NCBI RefSeq assembly: GCF_003149455.1 | Contig: NZ_QFFK01000009.1 | Location: 124,001 to 188,000 of the forward strand | DNA: 64,000 bases | Direction: 5' to 3' | From: Chitinophaga deserti | GTDB lineage: Bacteria; Bacteroidota; Bacteroidia; Chitinophagales; Chitinophagaceae | Shown: in pieces, positions 44,715 through 54,123 of the stretch | Numbering within the stretch: the stretch's first letter is position 1 | Layout of the letters: each line of letters begins with the position of its first letter | Translations under genes and position numbers: made by a program | Notes under the pieces: model-generated | What the model was told of the DNA's origin: nothing | Seen by the model: the letters and a program-made list of their open reading frames with translations, nothing else | Database searches by the model: none

Positions 44715-45905
44715 ATGAACCTGATTCAATACGCAGGGCAATACCGGGACAACCTGCTGAATGATGTGATCCCTTTCTGGCTGAAACATTCTATAGACGA
44801 AGAGTTTGGCGGGTACTACACCTGCCTCGGCCGGGAAGGGAAAGTATTTGATACCGATAAATTCATCTGGCTCCAGGGCCGCCAGGTGTGGACGTTTTCC
44901 ATGCTCTGTAACCGCCTTGGCATGCGGGAAGAATGGTTGCGCACTGCTGAACATGGTGCCGACTTTCTGCTGCGCCATGGCCGCGATGCCAACCGGCAAT
45001 GGTATTTCAGTCTTACCCGCGAAGGGCGCCCGCTTATACAGGCATACAATATTTTTTCTGACTGCTTTGCCGCCATGGCCTTTGCGCAGCTGGGTAAAGC
45101 CATGGGGAGTGCGGAATACAACCAGCTGGCGCTGGATACGTTTCAAAACATCCTCACAAGGTTCGATAAGCCCAAGGGCAATTATTCCAAGGCTGTACCG
45201 GGTACACGGCCATTGAAGGGATTATCGCTGCCCATGATCCTCTCCAACCTGGTGCTGGAAGTGGAGCATGTGCTTCCTGCAGAAACGGTGGATAGTACCA
45301 TTCGTGAATGTGTACGCGCTGTGATGGAAGATTTCTATGACCCGGCTACCGGGCTGATAATGGAAAATGTAACGCCGGACGGGCGTTTGTCTGACTCATT
45401 CGACGGGCGCCTTGTTTCGCCGGGGCACAGCCTGGAATCCATGTGGTTCCTCATGGATATTGCACACCGGTTGAAAGACGAAGCGCTCATGCGCAGGTGT
45501 ACCGATATAGCTTTGAACATGCTTGAATTTGGATGGGATGAAGAATTCGGAGGGATTTTCTATTTTATGGACGCGAAAGGACGGCCTCCGCAACAACTGG
45601 AATGGGATCAAAAGCTCTGGTGGGTGCATCATGAAGCCATTGTGGCCATGCTGAAAGGCTACCGCTACACGGGCGATGAACGTTGCCTCGCATGGTTTAA
45701 GCGCCTGCATGATTATACCTGGAAACATTTTCACGACCCGGAATTCGGGGAATGGTTCGGCTATCTGAACCGCAGGGGAGAAGTGCTGCTGCCACTAAAA
45801 GGCGGTAAATGGAAAGGATGTTTCCATGTTCCGCGCTCTTTATTCCTCAGCTGGAAAACGCTGGAAGAGATTGCCGTTTCGCAAACTGTAACTGTAGAAC
45901 CTTAA
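44715..45905 (+). CDS. nanE: N-acylglucosamine 2-epimerase (RenBP/AGE family)
   Basis: Interconverts N-acetylmannosamine and N-acetylglucosamine. The 396-residue (alpha/alpha)6-barrel protein carries the renin-binding-protein-type signatures FIWLQGRQVWTFS (about 55-67), QKLWWVHHEAIVAML and GEWFGYLNRRGE. It also has KGGKWKGCFHVPRSL, close to the mammalian enzyme and to NanE of Bacteroides. The KWKGCFHVPR end favours the N-acylglucosamine enzyme over cellobiose or mannobiose 2-epimerases, which are the main alternatives. It starts the operon-like run leading into SusC and is 9 bases from the permease gene. Confidence 0.82.
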   Translation: MNLIQYAGQYRDNLLNDVIPFWLKHSIDEEFGGYYTCLGREGKVFDTDKFIWLQGRQVWTFSMLCNRLGMREEWLRTAEHGADFLLRHGRDANRQWYFSLTREGRPLIQAYNIFSDCFAAMAFAQLGKAMGSAEYNQLALDTFQNILTRFDKPKGNYSKAVPGTRPLKGLSLPMILSNLVLEVEHVLPAETVDSTIRECVRAVMEDFYDPATGLIMENVTPDGRLSDSFDGRLVSPGHSLESMWFLMDIAHRLKDEALMRRCTDIALNMLEFGWDEEFGGIFYFMDAKGRPPQQLEWDQKLWWVHHEAIVAMLKGYRYTGDERCLAWFKRLHDYTWKHFHDPEFGEWFGYLNRRGEVLLPLKGGKWKGCFHVPRSLFLSWKTLEEIAVSQTVTVEP

Positions 45906-45914
45906 ACGTCGAAT

Positions 45915-47156
45915 ATGGCCAATGTATTGATGCCTGAATTGTCTGTCCGTAACGAAATGCCGGCCGGAAAAAGTTATCTGCCTGCACTGCTTTCCCTGGC
46001 GGTACTGTATTTCATGCTGGGTTTCATCACCTGCCTGAACGATACGCTAATCCCGTATTTTAAAGCAGGGTTTACGCTGAGCTACACGGAATCGTCGCTG
46101 GTGCAGTTCTACTTCTTCGCGGTGTATGGTATTTTCTCTATTCCGGCGGGGCGCATCATCGGTAGGATCGGTTATCGCAAAGGCATGGTGACCGGGTTCC
46201 TGGTTGCAGCTGCCGGGGCGTTATTGTTTTATCCTGCCGCATTGCTGCATGCTTACTACCTTTTCCTCGGTGCATTGTTCGTGGTAGCAGTGGGTATCGT
46301 ATTCATGCAGGTATCTGCCAATCCATACATTGTAGTGCTGGGCCGGCCTGAAACCGCTTCTTCCCGCATGAACCTCATCCAGAGCGTTGGCTCTATTGGA
46401 ACTATAGTGGCACCATTGTTTGGCGCTGCGGTAATACTGCCGAACATGACTGCAGGCGCTTCCTCTGCTGTTAAATACCCTTACGCCGGTATAGCCCTGG
46501 TACTGGTTGTAATCAGCCTGATCCTGTGGAAGATGAAGCTCCCGGAAGTGAAGCCTGCTGTGGAAGAAGCATCTGCCAATAGCGGCAGCGCACTGGGTTT
46601 CCGTAATCTGAAGCTGGGGGCGCTGGCCATCTTTTTCTACGTAGGGGCCGAAGTAGCCGTGGGATCTTTCCTGACCAATTACATCGCAGATACACTGGCA
46701 ATTACCGAACAGGAAGCTAACCGGTATGTTTCCTTTTACTGGGGCGCTATGCTGGCCGGGAGGCTTGCCGGGGTAGGAATACTGCGCTTTATGCAGCCAC
46801 AGAAGCTCCTGGCGCTGAACGCACTGGCAGCCATTGCCCTCATCCTCATTTCCATATTCAGCAGCGGGGCGCTCGCAGTCTGGTCGCTTATCAGTGTTGG
46901 ACTGTGCAACTCCGTAATGTTCGCCATCATCTTTTCCCTTTCTGTAAATGGATTGGGTAAACAGATGACGCAGGCATCGGGAATACTGTCTGCCGCTATT
47001 TCAGGAGGGGCTGTAATTGTAGTGCTACAGGGCTGGCTGATCGACAGTGCATCCTGGGCTACGGCCTTCATCATCCCGGTTTTATGCTATGCGTACATCG
47101 TCTTCTACGGATTAAACGGTTTTAAACCCCGCTCCGGTATTGCAAAATCGGTTTAG
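45915..47156 (+). CDS. Sugar MFS permease, FucP/NagP-like
   Basis: A 413-residue inner-membrane permease with 12 helices. LGFITCLNDTLIPYFKAGF (about 36-54) is the hallmark of the FucP/GluP/NagP group of proton-sugar symporters, and MQVSANPYIVVLG is the matching central motif. Substrates of the group include fucose, glucose and N-acetylglucosamine. Next to an N-acylglucosamine epimerase, an N-acetylhexosamine is the best guess. It ends 3 bases before the sequence blocks shared with the epimerase promoter. Confidence 0.87.
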   Translation: MANVLMPELSVRNEMPAGKSYLPALLSLAVLYFMLGFITCLNDTLIPYFKAGFTLSYTESSLVQFYFFAVYGIFSIPAGRIIGRIGYRKGMVTGFLVAAAGALLFYPAALLHAYYLFLGALFVVAVGIVFMQVSANPYIVVLGRPETASSRMNLIQSVGSIGTIVAPLFGAAVILPNMTAGASSAVKYPYAGIALVLVVISLILWKMKLPEVKPAVEEASANSGSALGFRNLKLGALAIFFYVGAEVAVGSFLTNYIADTLAITEQEANRYVSFYWGAMLAGRLAGVGILRFMQPQKLLALNALAAIALILISIFSSGALAVWSLISVGLCNSVMFAIIFSLSVNGLGKQMTQASGILSAAISGGAVIVVLQGWLIDSASWATAFIIPVLCYAYIVFYGLNGFKPRSGIAKSV

Positions 47157-47159
47157 TTG

Positions 47160-47255
47160 ATAAAATATATTAAAAACCTCCACTTGCTTGATAATAATTA
47201 GCATAAAATATTCCTTAGAGGCTTAGTATTTTTAAAATAATTTTATATCTTTAGC
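47160..47255 (+). promoter_or_regulatory. susC promoter region, blocks shared with epimerase promoter
   Basis: ATAAAATAT to CTTGCTTGA (47160-47191) and TAAAATAATT-N7-TTTAGC (47233-47255) match the region upstream of the epimerase. TATCTTTA (47246-47253) is a 7 of 8 match to TAnnTTTG and would place the start of transcription near 47260. Confidence 0.5.
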
Positions 47256-47540
47256 CTACACGAGAAAAATTAATATTAATACCACGTTACAGGAATACGC
47301 ACATTGGAGATGATACAAGTGAAAAAGATCGTTGGTTTCCGGTGAAGGGACGGACGGGGGAAGGCTGAGCAGCGCTTCCCGCAATTTCAAAAGTAAGTTT
47401 AGCAGGAACTGGCAATATGCGATCGTTTGTGCGACGGCACAGGCGGGGTACTTTATTGTCTTTCCTGAACAAATCAGCATACAGTCAGCCAAAAAGAAAA
47501 CTACGCAATGATCATGCAGTAACCGCTATTTCACATCACT

Positions 47541-47598
47541 GTTACCGATAACCAGCCCGGTGCGCCCGCTTCGCGCACAGGGATTGTATTGCGGTAAC
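47541..47598 (+). promoter_or_regulatory. Nested hairpin in the susC leader
   Basis: Outer arms GTTACCG (47541-47547) and CGGTAAC (47592-47598) enclose a GC hairpin, GTGCGC/GCGCAC (47560-47565 with 47573-47578). It lies 52 bases upstream of the ATG and could influence translation or mRNA stability. Confidence 0.4.
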
Positions 47599-47649
47599 GG
47601 GCCCTCGTACCGATGTATTAAATCATTTAAACACGCAACAACCTACGCT

Positions 47650-50600
47650 ATGTTATTTCCACAAAAGGTCAATTCCGGCTTTATTGCCGAAGGCATGCCC
47701 CAAAAGGCTGCCCTGCGCGTGAAATTGACGTTGGGTCTGCTTTTTGCCGGAAGCGCCGCCATTGCGGCCATACCGGAAGATAGCTACCCGGAGCATGCGA
47801 ATTCCACGATCCATGCATACGCATCTCCCGCCATTCCTCATACACTACGCGATACCGGCATCGTTGTCAAAGGCCGCGTTACTGATACCATGGGGATGCC
47901 GCTCCCCGGTGTATCCATCACCCTCAAAACTGATCCGCTCAAAGGGGTACAAACAAACGGTTCGGGAGAGTTCACCATTAAACTCACCCATCCCACCACC
48001 CTTGTATTCTCTTTCATGGGATATATAAAACACGAACAGGCTGTTTCTTCATCAGGCTCCATCGAAGTGCAATTGAAAAGCTCCGATAAAATGCTGGGCG
48101 AAGTAGCCATCGTGGCTTTCGGTACGCAAAAGAAAACAACGATGGTAGGCTCAGTAACTACCATCAATCCTAAAGAACTGAAAGGGCCTACCAGTAACCT
48201 CACCACCATGCTCGCCGGAAGGCTCGCAGGTGTTATTGCCATGCAAACAAGTGGTGAACCGGGGAAAGATAATGCAGACTTCTTCATCCGCGGTGTAACC
48301 ACTTTTGGCAGCGGAAAAGTAAATCCCCTCATCCTTATCGATGGCCGCGAAAGCTCTCCCAGTGATCTGGCGCGTATTCAGCCCGACGATATCTCCGGCT
48401 TCTCCATCCTTAAAGATGCTACCGCTTCCTCTCTGTATGGTGCCCGTGGTGCCAATGGGGTAATTCTCGTAGCTACCAAATCAGGGAACGTTGGCAGCAC
48501 GCGCTTCAACGTACGCGGAGAGAATTCCAATTCCAGGAATACACAGAGCCTGAAACTGGCGGATAACATCACCTATATGCGGCTTGCCAACGAAGCGGCA
48601 GTGAATTCAGGTGCTATGAACCGTCCCTACACGGAAGACGACATCCGCCACCGCGTCAATAAAGACAATAAGTACGTTTATCCCGACAACGACTGGATGG
48701 GCCTGCTCCTGAAGAACAGTACCAACAACCAGCGTTACAACTTCAACGTCAGCGGTGGAGTGGAAAAGGCGCAGTATTATGTTTCCGGCACCTACAATAT
48801 TGATAACGGACTGCTCCGCACGATAGACGATAATAAATTCAACAGCAACATTAAGGCGCGGAACTACGAGATCAGGTCGAATGTAAACGTAAAGCTCACC
48901 AAAACCACGGAAGCCATCATCCGTACTACAGGCCGTTTCTACGACTACCGCGGCCCGCAGGGAGGATCCAATGCCCTGCTGACGAATGTAGCGCGTGCCA
49001 ACCCTGTAGCCTTTCCTGCCTATTTCCCGGCTTCTTTCGCACCAGACGAAAGAAACCCTTTGTTCGGCAGCGCACGCATGCCCAACAGCAGCCTTATGAT
49101 GAACCCCTTCGCCAACGCGGTGTCCGGCTTCACGCAGAATAATAACTCTACACTCATTGCACAGCTGGAGCTGAAGCAGGACTTCGGCTTCCTCGTTCCC
49201 GGCCTCAGTGGCCGCGTAATGGCATATACTTCCCGCTACTCGGAATTTTCACTGAACCGCCGCTTCTACCCGTTCTATTATTCTGTAACGGTGGATCCTG
49301 AAGAAGGCGTTCGCGGCCTGGAGCCACTCAACCCCGGCGGTGGTACCAACTACCTCGATTTCCAGGGGGGAGACAAAACTGCCAGCATGTACACCTACAT
49401 GGAAGCTGCTTTGAATTACAACCGTACGATCAGGGAAAAACATAACGTAGGGGCAATGCTCATCACCCTGCTTACCAATAAGTCAGACGCCAACGCAGGC
49501 TCCCTCACACTTTCACTCCCGCGCCGTAACCAGGGTATTTCAGGACGTTTTACCTATGACTACGACTCCCGTTACCTCATGGAATTTAACTTCGGTTATA
49601 ACGGCTCCGAACGCTTCGATAAAAGGAACCGCTTCGGTTTCTTCCCCTCTGTGGGCGGCGGCTGGAACGTGAGTGAGGAGAAATGGTTCGAACCATTCCT
49701 GGGTGTAGTAAGCAGGCTGAAGTTCCGCGGAACATATGGCGTGGTGGGTAACGACCAGATAGGCCCCGATTGGGACCGCTTCTTTTACCTGCCAGACCTT
49801 TCGCTCGGTGGCGGGCCGGGTTACATGTTCGGAGACAAATGGAGTTACGGTGGCGGTGGTACCATCATCTACCGTTATCCCAACTCGTTCATTACCTGGG
49901 AGCGTGCTTATAAAACCAATATTGGCCTGGAGCTGGAGATGTTTAAAAACTTCAGTCTGCAGGCAGATATCTTCAAAGAGCGCCGTACAGACATCCTCCT
50001 CCCGAGAGCAAACATCCCCAGCACCATGGGCCTCCGCTCCATTCAGCAGGCCAACGTTGGTATTGGTGAAGGAAAGGGGATAGACATGACGCTGGAATAC
50101 AAGCGCAACTTCAATCAGCATTCCTGGCTCAACCTGCGCGGTACTTTCACTTATGCAACCACAAAGATCATAGAGAACGAAGAACCGGAGTATGGGGAAG
50201 AGCTGAAGCACCTGCGCCGCGAAGGGCATTCCGATCAGGTAAGATGGGGATATGTTGCGGAACGCCTGTTTACCGATGAACATGATGTAGCCAATTCACC
50301 CCGTCAGTTTGGTATCATTGGCCTCACTGGTGGCGATATCAAGTATGTAGATATCAATGGAGACGGTGAAGTGAACGAGCGCGACATGGTACCCCTCGGG
50401 CATCCCATTCGCCCGGAAATCAACTACGGCTTTGGCTTTTCATTTAAGTACAAAGCTTTCGACATCAGTACCTTCTTTCAGGGATCGGCACGCTCATCCA
50501 CTTTCATCGACGCCGGAGGCATTGCTCCGTTCATTCAGCAGGAGAATACACAGCGTGGCTTGCTGAAGGTGATAGCAGACAATCACTGGTCGGAGTCTAA

Positions 50601-50922
50601 CCAGGACCCTTATGCCTTCTGGCCGCGCATCCGCTCTGTTGGCTGGCCTAATAACACGGTAATGTCGTCGTGGTGGTTGCGCAATGGCGGATTCCTTCGC
50701 CTCAAAACGGTAGAGCTGGGTTACGAATTACCCGACCGCTACCTCAGGCGCATGCACCTCAACGCACTCCGCTTTTACGTGAACGGGCTCAACCTGCTTA
50801 CTTTCAGCACCTTCAAGCTGTGGGATCCCGAAATGGGTGGTGTTCAGACCAGCGGATACAACAATGCCTTCAACTATCCCGTACAGCGGGTGATCAACGC
50901 CGGCATCAACATCGGTTTCTAA
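47650..50922 (+). CDS. susC: SusC/RagA-family TonB-linked outer-membrane transporter
   Basis: TonB-dependent transporter that imports glycan fragments across the outer membrane with its SusD lid. The product is 1090 residues from ATG 47650, the first ATG giving a plausible signal region (hydrophobic stretch LTLGLLFAGSAAIAAI at about 27-42). A start at internal Met 16 is also possible. Next come a carboxypeptidase-regulatory-like domain (IVVKGRVTDTMGMPLPGVS, about 74-92), the plug (PLILIDGRESSPSDLARI, then ASSLYGARGANGVILV) and a long beta barrel ending in GINIGF. No STN domain is present, so it is not an anti-sigma-linked type. It is followed by susD after 26 bases. Confidence 0.95.
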   Translation: MLFPQKVNSGFIAEGMPQKAALRVKLTLGLLFAGSAAIAAIPEDSYPEHANSTIHAYASPAIPHTLRDTGIVVKGRVTDTMGMPLPGVSITLKTDPLKGVQTNGSGEFTIKLTHPTTLVFSFMGYIKHEQAVSSSGSIEVQLKSSDKMLGEVAIVAFGTQKKTTMVGSVTTINPKELKGPTSNLTTMLAGRLAGVIAMQTSGEPGKDNADFFIRGVTTFGSGKVNPLILIDGRESSPSDLARIQPDDISGFSILKDATASSLYGARGANGVILVATKSGNVGSTRFNVRGENSNSRNTQSLKLADNITYMRLANEAAVNSGAMNRPYTEDDIRHRVNKDNKYVYPDNDWMGLLLKNSTNNQRYNFNVSGGVEKAQYYVSGTYNIDNGLLRTIDDNKFNSNIKARNYEIRSNVNVKLTKTTEAIIRTTGRFYDYRGPQGGSNALLTNVARANPVAFPAYFPASFAPDERNPLFGSARMPNSSLMMNPFANAVSGFTQNNNSTLIAQLELKQDFGFLVPGLSGRVMAYTSRYSEFSLNRRFYPFYYSVTVDPEEGVRGLEPLNPGGGTNYLDFQGGDKTASMYTYMEAALNYNRTIREKHNVGAMLITLLTNKSDANAGSLTLSLPRRNQGISGRFTYDYDSRYLMEFNFGYNGSERFDKRNRFGFFPSVGGGWNVSEEKWFEPFLGVVSRLKFRGTYGVVGNDQIGPDWDRFFYLPDLSLGGGPGYMFGDKWSYGGGGTIIYRYPNSFITWERAYKTNIGLELEMFKNFSLQADIFKERRTDILLPRANIPSTMGLRSIQQANVGIGEGKGIDMTLEYKRNFNQHSWLNLRGTFTYATTKIIENEEPEYGEELKHLRREGHSDQVRWGYVAERLFTDEHDVANSPRQFGIIGLTGGDIKYVDINGDGEVNERDMVPLGHPIRPEINYGFGFSFKYKAFDISTFFQGSARSSTFIDAGGIAPFIQQENTQRGLLKVIADNHWSESNQDPYAFWPRIRSVGWPNNTVMSSWWLRNGGFLRLKTVELGYELPDRYLRRMHLNALRFYVNGLNLLTFSTFKLWDPEMGGVQTSGYNNAFNYPVQRVINAGINIGF

Positions 50923-50948
50923 TTTCCTGACACAAGAACGTAATCATC

Positions 50949-52874
50949 ATGAAACGAAATTTCAGATTCATGCTATACAGCACGGTATTGGCAACCGCCC
51001 TGGGAACGGCCTCCTGCGAGAAAGGATTCCTGGACGTGGTGCCCGATAACGTGCCCACGCTTAACGATGCTTTTTCTAATAAAACAGAAGCGGAAAAATA
51101 TCTCCGTGCATGCTATTCCTTCCTGCCATCTGTAGACCCCGTGAGCAATATCCAGTTCTTCGGGGCAGATGATATGTGGACTTACCGCTATAATCATTAC
51201 TCCTATCAGTCTCCCTGGAAAATAGCCCTGGGTGAGCAGAACGCAGGCGATCCCTGGGTAAACTTCTGGGATGGCGGCAATCACGGAACAAACTACTGGG
51301 TAGCCATCCGTGAGTGTAACATCTTCCTGGAGAATATGTATGAGAACGGTACCACCCGCCGCATACCTTACCTGAGCCCGGATGATCAGAAACGCTGGAT
51401 TGCAGAGGTAACCTTCCTGAAAGTGTTTTATCATTTCTACCTGATGAAGCTCTACGGGCCTATTCCCATTACAGACGTGAATATACCCGTGAGTGCATCG
51501 CCGGAAGAAGTGAAAGTGTTCCGCCAGCCTGTAGACCAGGTAGCGCAATACCTCGTCAGTAAACTCGACGAAGTGATACCCATGCTGCCTACAGTTGTGA
51601 AAGACAGGGCCGAAGAACTGGGCCGTATCACGAAGCCGGCGGCTATGATGCTGAAAGCACGCATCCTGCTGGCATGGGCCAGCCCGCTGTTTAACGGCAA
51701 TACTGATTTTGCCGGTTTCAAAGACAAAAAAGGCACTCCTCTCTTCAACCCCACTTACGATGCCAACCGCTGGACCCTTGCCGCCAAAGCAGCGGAAGAA
51801 GCAGTGGCGGAATGCGCAGGTGCAGGCATTCAGTTGTTCGGGTTCAGCTCTCCGTTCGTAACCATCACCAATGGTACCCGTGTGCAGCTGAGCACATCCG
51901 GTGCACTCAATACCCGCGAGAATCCTGAAGCCATCTGGGTGCTGACAGGCCGTGCAGAGCAAACCGGTGTACTGCAGACGCACTGTGCGCCGAAATACCT
52001 CATGTCCAGCAGGAACAACTACTTCGGAGGCTATATGTCGCCCACCATCAAAATGGCGGAAAGCTTTTATACGAAGAACGGTGTTCCCATTTCTGAAGAC
52101 AAAACCTGGGATTACCAGGGCCGTTACAACCTCCGCGTAGCTACCCACGACGAACGTTTCCATATCCAGGAAGGCTATACAACGGTTAGCATGCACTACG
52201 ACCGGGAAGAACGATTCTATGCCAGCCTCGCATTCGACGGTTCCCGCTTTTTCCTGGAAGGCAACAAGTCTGACGACCTCGCCTCCAACATACAGGCCAA
52301 GTTCGGGCAAACGCAGGGCAAGTCCAGTGAAGAGTTTTATTGTGTGACAGGGTACTTCCCGAAGAAGATCATCAACTACAAATTCAACCAGACGGATCAG
52401 GGTGTTACCACCGAGAAATGGCCCTGGCCCGAAATGCGGCTTGCAGATCTTTACCTCATTTATGCCGAAGCGCTTAACGAATCAGGTAACAGTACGCGTG
52501 CCATCGAATATTTAGATAAAGTACGCGAAAGAGCAGGACTGAAAGGTGTAGCGGAATCATGGTCCAACTTCTCGAACCAGCCTGCCAAATACACTACCAA
52601 AGAAGGGCTGCGGGAAATCATCCGCCAGGAGAGGCTCATAGAGCTGTCGTTCGAAGGACAACGGCTTTGGGACCTTCGCCGCTGGAAGAAAGCAGTGGAA
52701 TACTTTAACCAGCCTGTGGAAGGGTGGGATATTGTGCAGAAAAGTGCCGCAGATTATTACCGGAAAAAGCAATTGTACATGCAGAGGTTCGTGGCGCCGA
52801 GGGATTATCTGTGGCCGATCAAACAGAGTAACCTCATCATCAATACTAACCTTTTGCAAAACCCCGGGTGGTAA
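50949..52874 (+). CDS. susD: SusD/RagB-family surface glycan-binding lipoprotein
   Basis: Lipoprotein lid of the SusC transporter on the cell surface. The 641-residue product has a lipobox at Cys 23 (TASCEKG), N-terminal TPR-like helices (NKTEAEKYLRACYSFLP) and the C-terminal SusD signature region, with RLADLYLIYAEALNESGN and the ERLIELSFEGQRLWDLRRWK helix. A typical RagB/SusD is 500-600 residues, so this one is long. The ligand is unknown. Confidence 0.95.
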   Translation: MKRNFRFMLYSTVLATALGTASCEKGFLDVVPDNVPTLNDAFSNKTEAEKYLRACYSFLPSVDPVSNIQFFGADDMWTYRYNHYSYQSPWKIALGEQNAGDPWVNFWDGGNHGTNYWVAIRECNIFLENMYENGTTRRIPYLSPDDQKRWIAEVTFLKVFYHFYLMKLYGPIPITDVNIPVSASPEEVKVFRQPVDQVAQYLVSKLDEVIPMLPTVVKDRAEELGRITKPAAMMLKARILLAWASPLFNGNTDFAGFKDKKGTPLFNPTYDANRWTLAAKAAEEAVAECAGAGIQLFGFSSPFVTITNGTRVQLSTSGALNTRENPEAIWVLTGRAEQTGVLQTHCAPKYLMSSRNNYFGGYMSPTIKMAESFYTKNGVPISEDKTWDYQGRYNLRVATHDERFHIQEGYTTVSMHYDREERFYASLAFDGSRFFLEGNKSDDLASNIQAKFGQTQGKSSEEFYCVTGYFPKKIINYKFNQTDQGVTTEKWPWPEMRLADLYLIYAEALNESGNSTRAIEYLDKVRERAGLKGVAESWSNFSNQPAKYTTKEGLREIIRQERLIELSFEGQRLWDLRRWKKAVEYFNQPVEGWDIVQKSAADYYRKKQLYMQRFVAPRDYLWPIKQSNLIINTNLLQNPGW

Positions 52875-52901
52875 ATTTCCTAACGCCAAACGTAATCCAT
52901 C

Positions 52902-54101
52902 ATGAAAAAATTCCCGATTATACTTTCGCTGGGCGCTTTACTTTTCTCCTGCAAAGAAGAGAAGCCGCTCACCCCGCTGGCAAACGATCCTAATCCTCCG
53001 GGCCAGGTCGCCAATGTGCAGATCACCCCGGAGCCGGGTGGCGCTCATATCAGCTATGCACTTCCCAAAAGCCAGAACCTTTCTTACATATCGGCTGAGG
53101 TCACTACCCGCCAGGGTACGGTACGCACTTTCAAATCATCGTTTTATACCAACCAGATCCGTATCGAAGGGCTGGGCGATGAAAGCGAGTATGAAGTACG
53201 CCTCTATTCCGTGAACGGTGCAGAAGTACGATCCGAACCGGTAGTGAAGAAGTTTACGCCAACGCTGCCGCCTTACCTGAAAGTGTTCAAAACACTGCAG
53301 CTGCTTGGTGACTTTGGCGGCATCCGTCTTACCTACCTGAACCCCGATAAACAATCGCTTCAGGCAATCCTCATCGGCCCCGATTCGCTGGGCCGTATCA
53401 AACAGATCAACGCTGCCACGCTCGGAGAAGAAGCCGGCAGAGTGAATTTCAGGGGACTGAAGGATCAGGAAACCCGCTTCGGCATGTATCTCGAAGACCG
53501 CTGGGGGAACCGGACAGACACATTGTTCGCCACCCTTACGCCCCTGTTCGAAACACAGCTCGACAAATCGAAATTCCGTAATTACCGCATGCCCAACGAT
53601 TCAAAACTGGTAGACCAGTGGAACATTTCCGTAGGCTTCGCGTTCGACGGTAAATGGTCGTCTGTTTGGGGATCTCCCTACGACGGTAATGGCAACAACT
53701 GGCTGAACATATCTACCGACCAGCTCACTGTAGACCCTACCTGGATCACGTTTGATATGGGTACGAAAAACAAACTGAGCCGGTTCCGCGTCAACCACTA
53801 TTACAGGTACATCAACCGCGGGATGAAGAGATATGAGATCTGGGGATCGAACGATCCGAACCCGGACGGCAGCTGGGACAGCTGGACGAAACTGATCAGT
53901 TACGAGCAGAAGAAACCTTCCGGCTTACCGTACGAAACCTACAACGATGCAGATGCTGCGGCATGGCTGCTGGGTGATCAGGCAGATTTCCCGCTCACGG
54001 CACCTGCTGTACGTTACCTCCGCATCCGCTGCCTGGAGAACTGGCAGGGTACGGGCGACCTGAGTTTCTCTGAAATCACCCTGTACGGACAACCGATGTA
54101 A
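52902..54101 (+). CDS. DUF4959/DUF5126/DUF5000 surface lipoprotein
   Basis: A 399-residue lipoprotein (lipobox Cys 17, LFSCKEEK). The N-terminal Ig/fibronectin-like domain (about 25-125; PPGQVANVQITPEPGGAHIS) is of the DUF4959 type, a second beta domain of the DUF5126 type follows, and a C-terminal discoidin-like domain (about 240-399; VGFAFDGKWSSVWGSPYDG) is of the DUF5000 type. These multi-domain proteins sit directly after SusCD in many Bacteroidota loci and are thought to bind carbohydrate at the surface. No catalytic residues are evident. It lies 27 bases after susD. Confidence 0.85.
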   Translation: MKKFPIILSLGALLFSCKEEKPLTPLANDPNPPGQVANVQITPEPGGAHISYALPKSQNLSYISAEVTTRQGTVRTFKSSFYTNQIRIEGLGDESEYEVRLYSVNGAEVRSEPVVKKFTPTLPPYLKVFKTLQLLGDFGGIRLTYLNPDKQSLQAILIGPDSLGRIKQINAATLGEEAGRVNFRGLKDQETRFGMYLEDRWGNRTDTLFATLTPLFETQLDKSKFRNYRMPNDSKLVDQWNISVGFAFDGKWSSVWGSPYDGNGNNWLNISTDQLTVDPTWITFDMGTKNKLSRFRVNHYYRYINRGMKRYEIWGSNDPNPDGSWDSWTKLISYEQKKPSGLPYETYNDADAAAWLLGDQADFPLTAPAVRYLRIRCLENWQGTGDLSFSEITLYGQPM

Positions 54102-54123
54102 CCGACAATTCAAAAATTCGCAC

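Larger units (their letters stand above)
47157..47649. other. Long upstream region of susC
   Basis: 493 bases without a convincing gene. The first 100 bases are AT-rich and hold promoter-like sequences. The remaining 390 form a long leader with a nested hairpin near its end (47541-47598). Short ORFs here lack protein-like character. Confidence 0.6.

Noticed and set aside
47335..47510. Possible 55-60 codon ORF in the susC leader, ending IQSAKKKTTQ
   Set aside because: No ATG start, no upstream signal and no protein-like pattern; it falls in the presumed untranslated leader.
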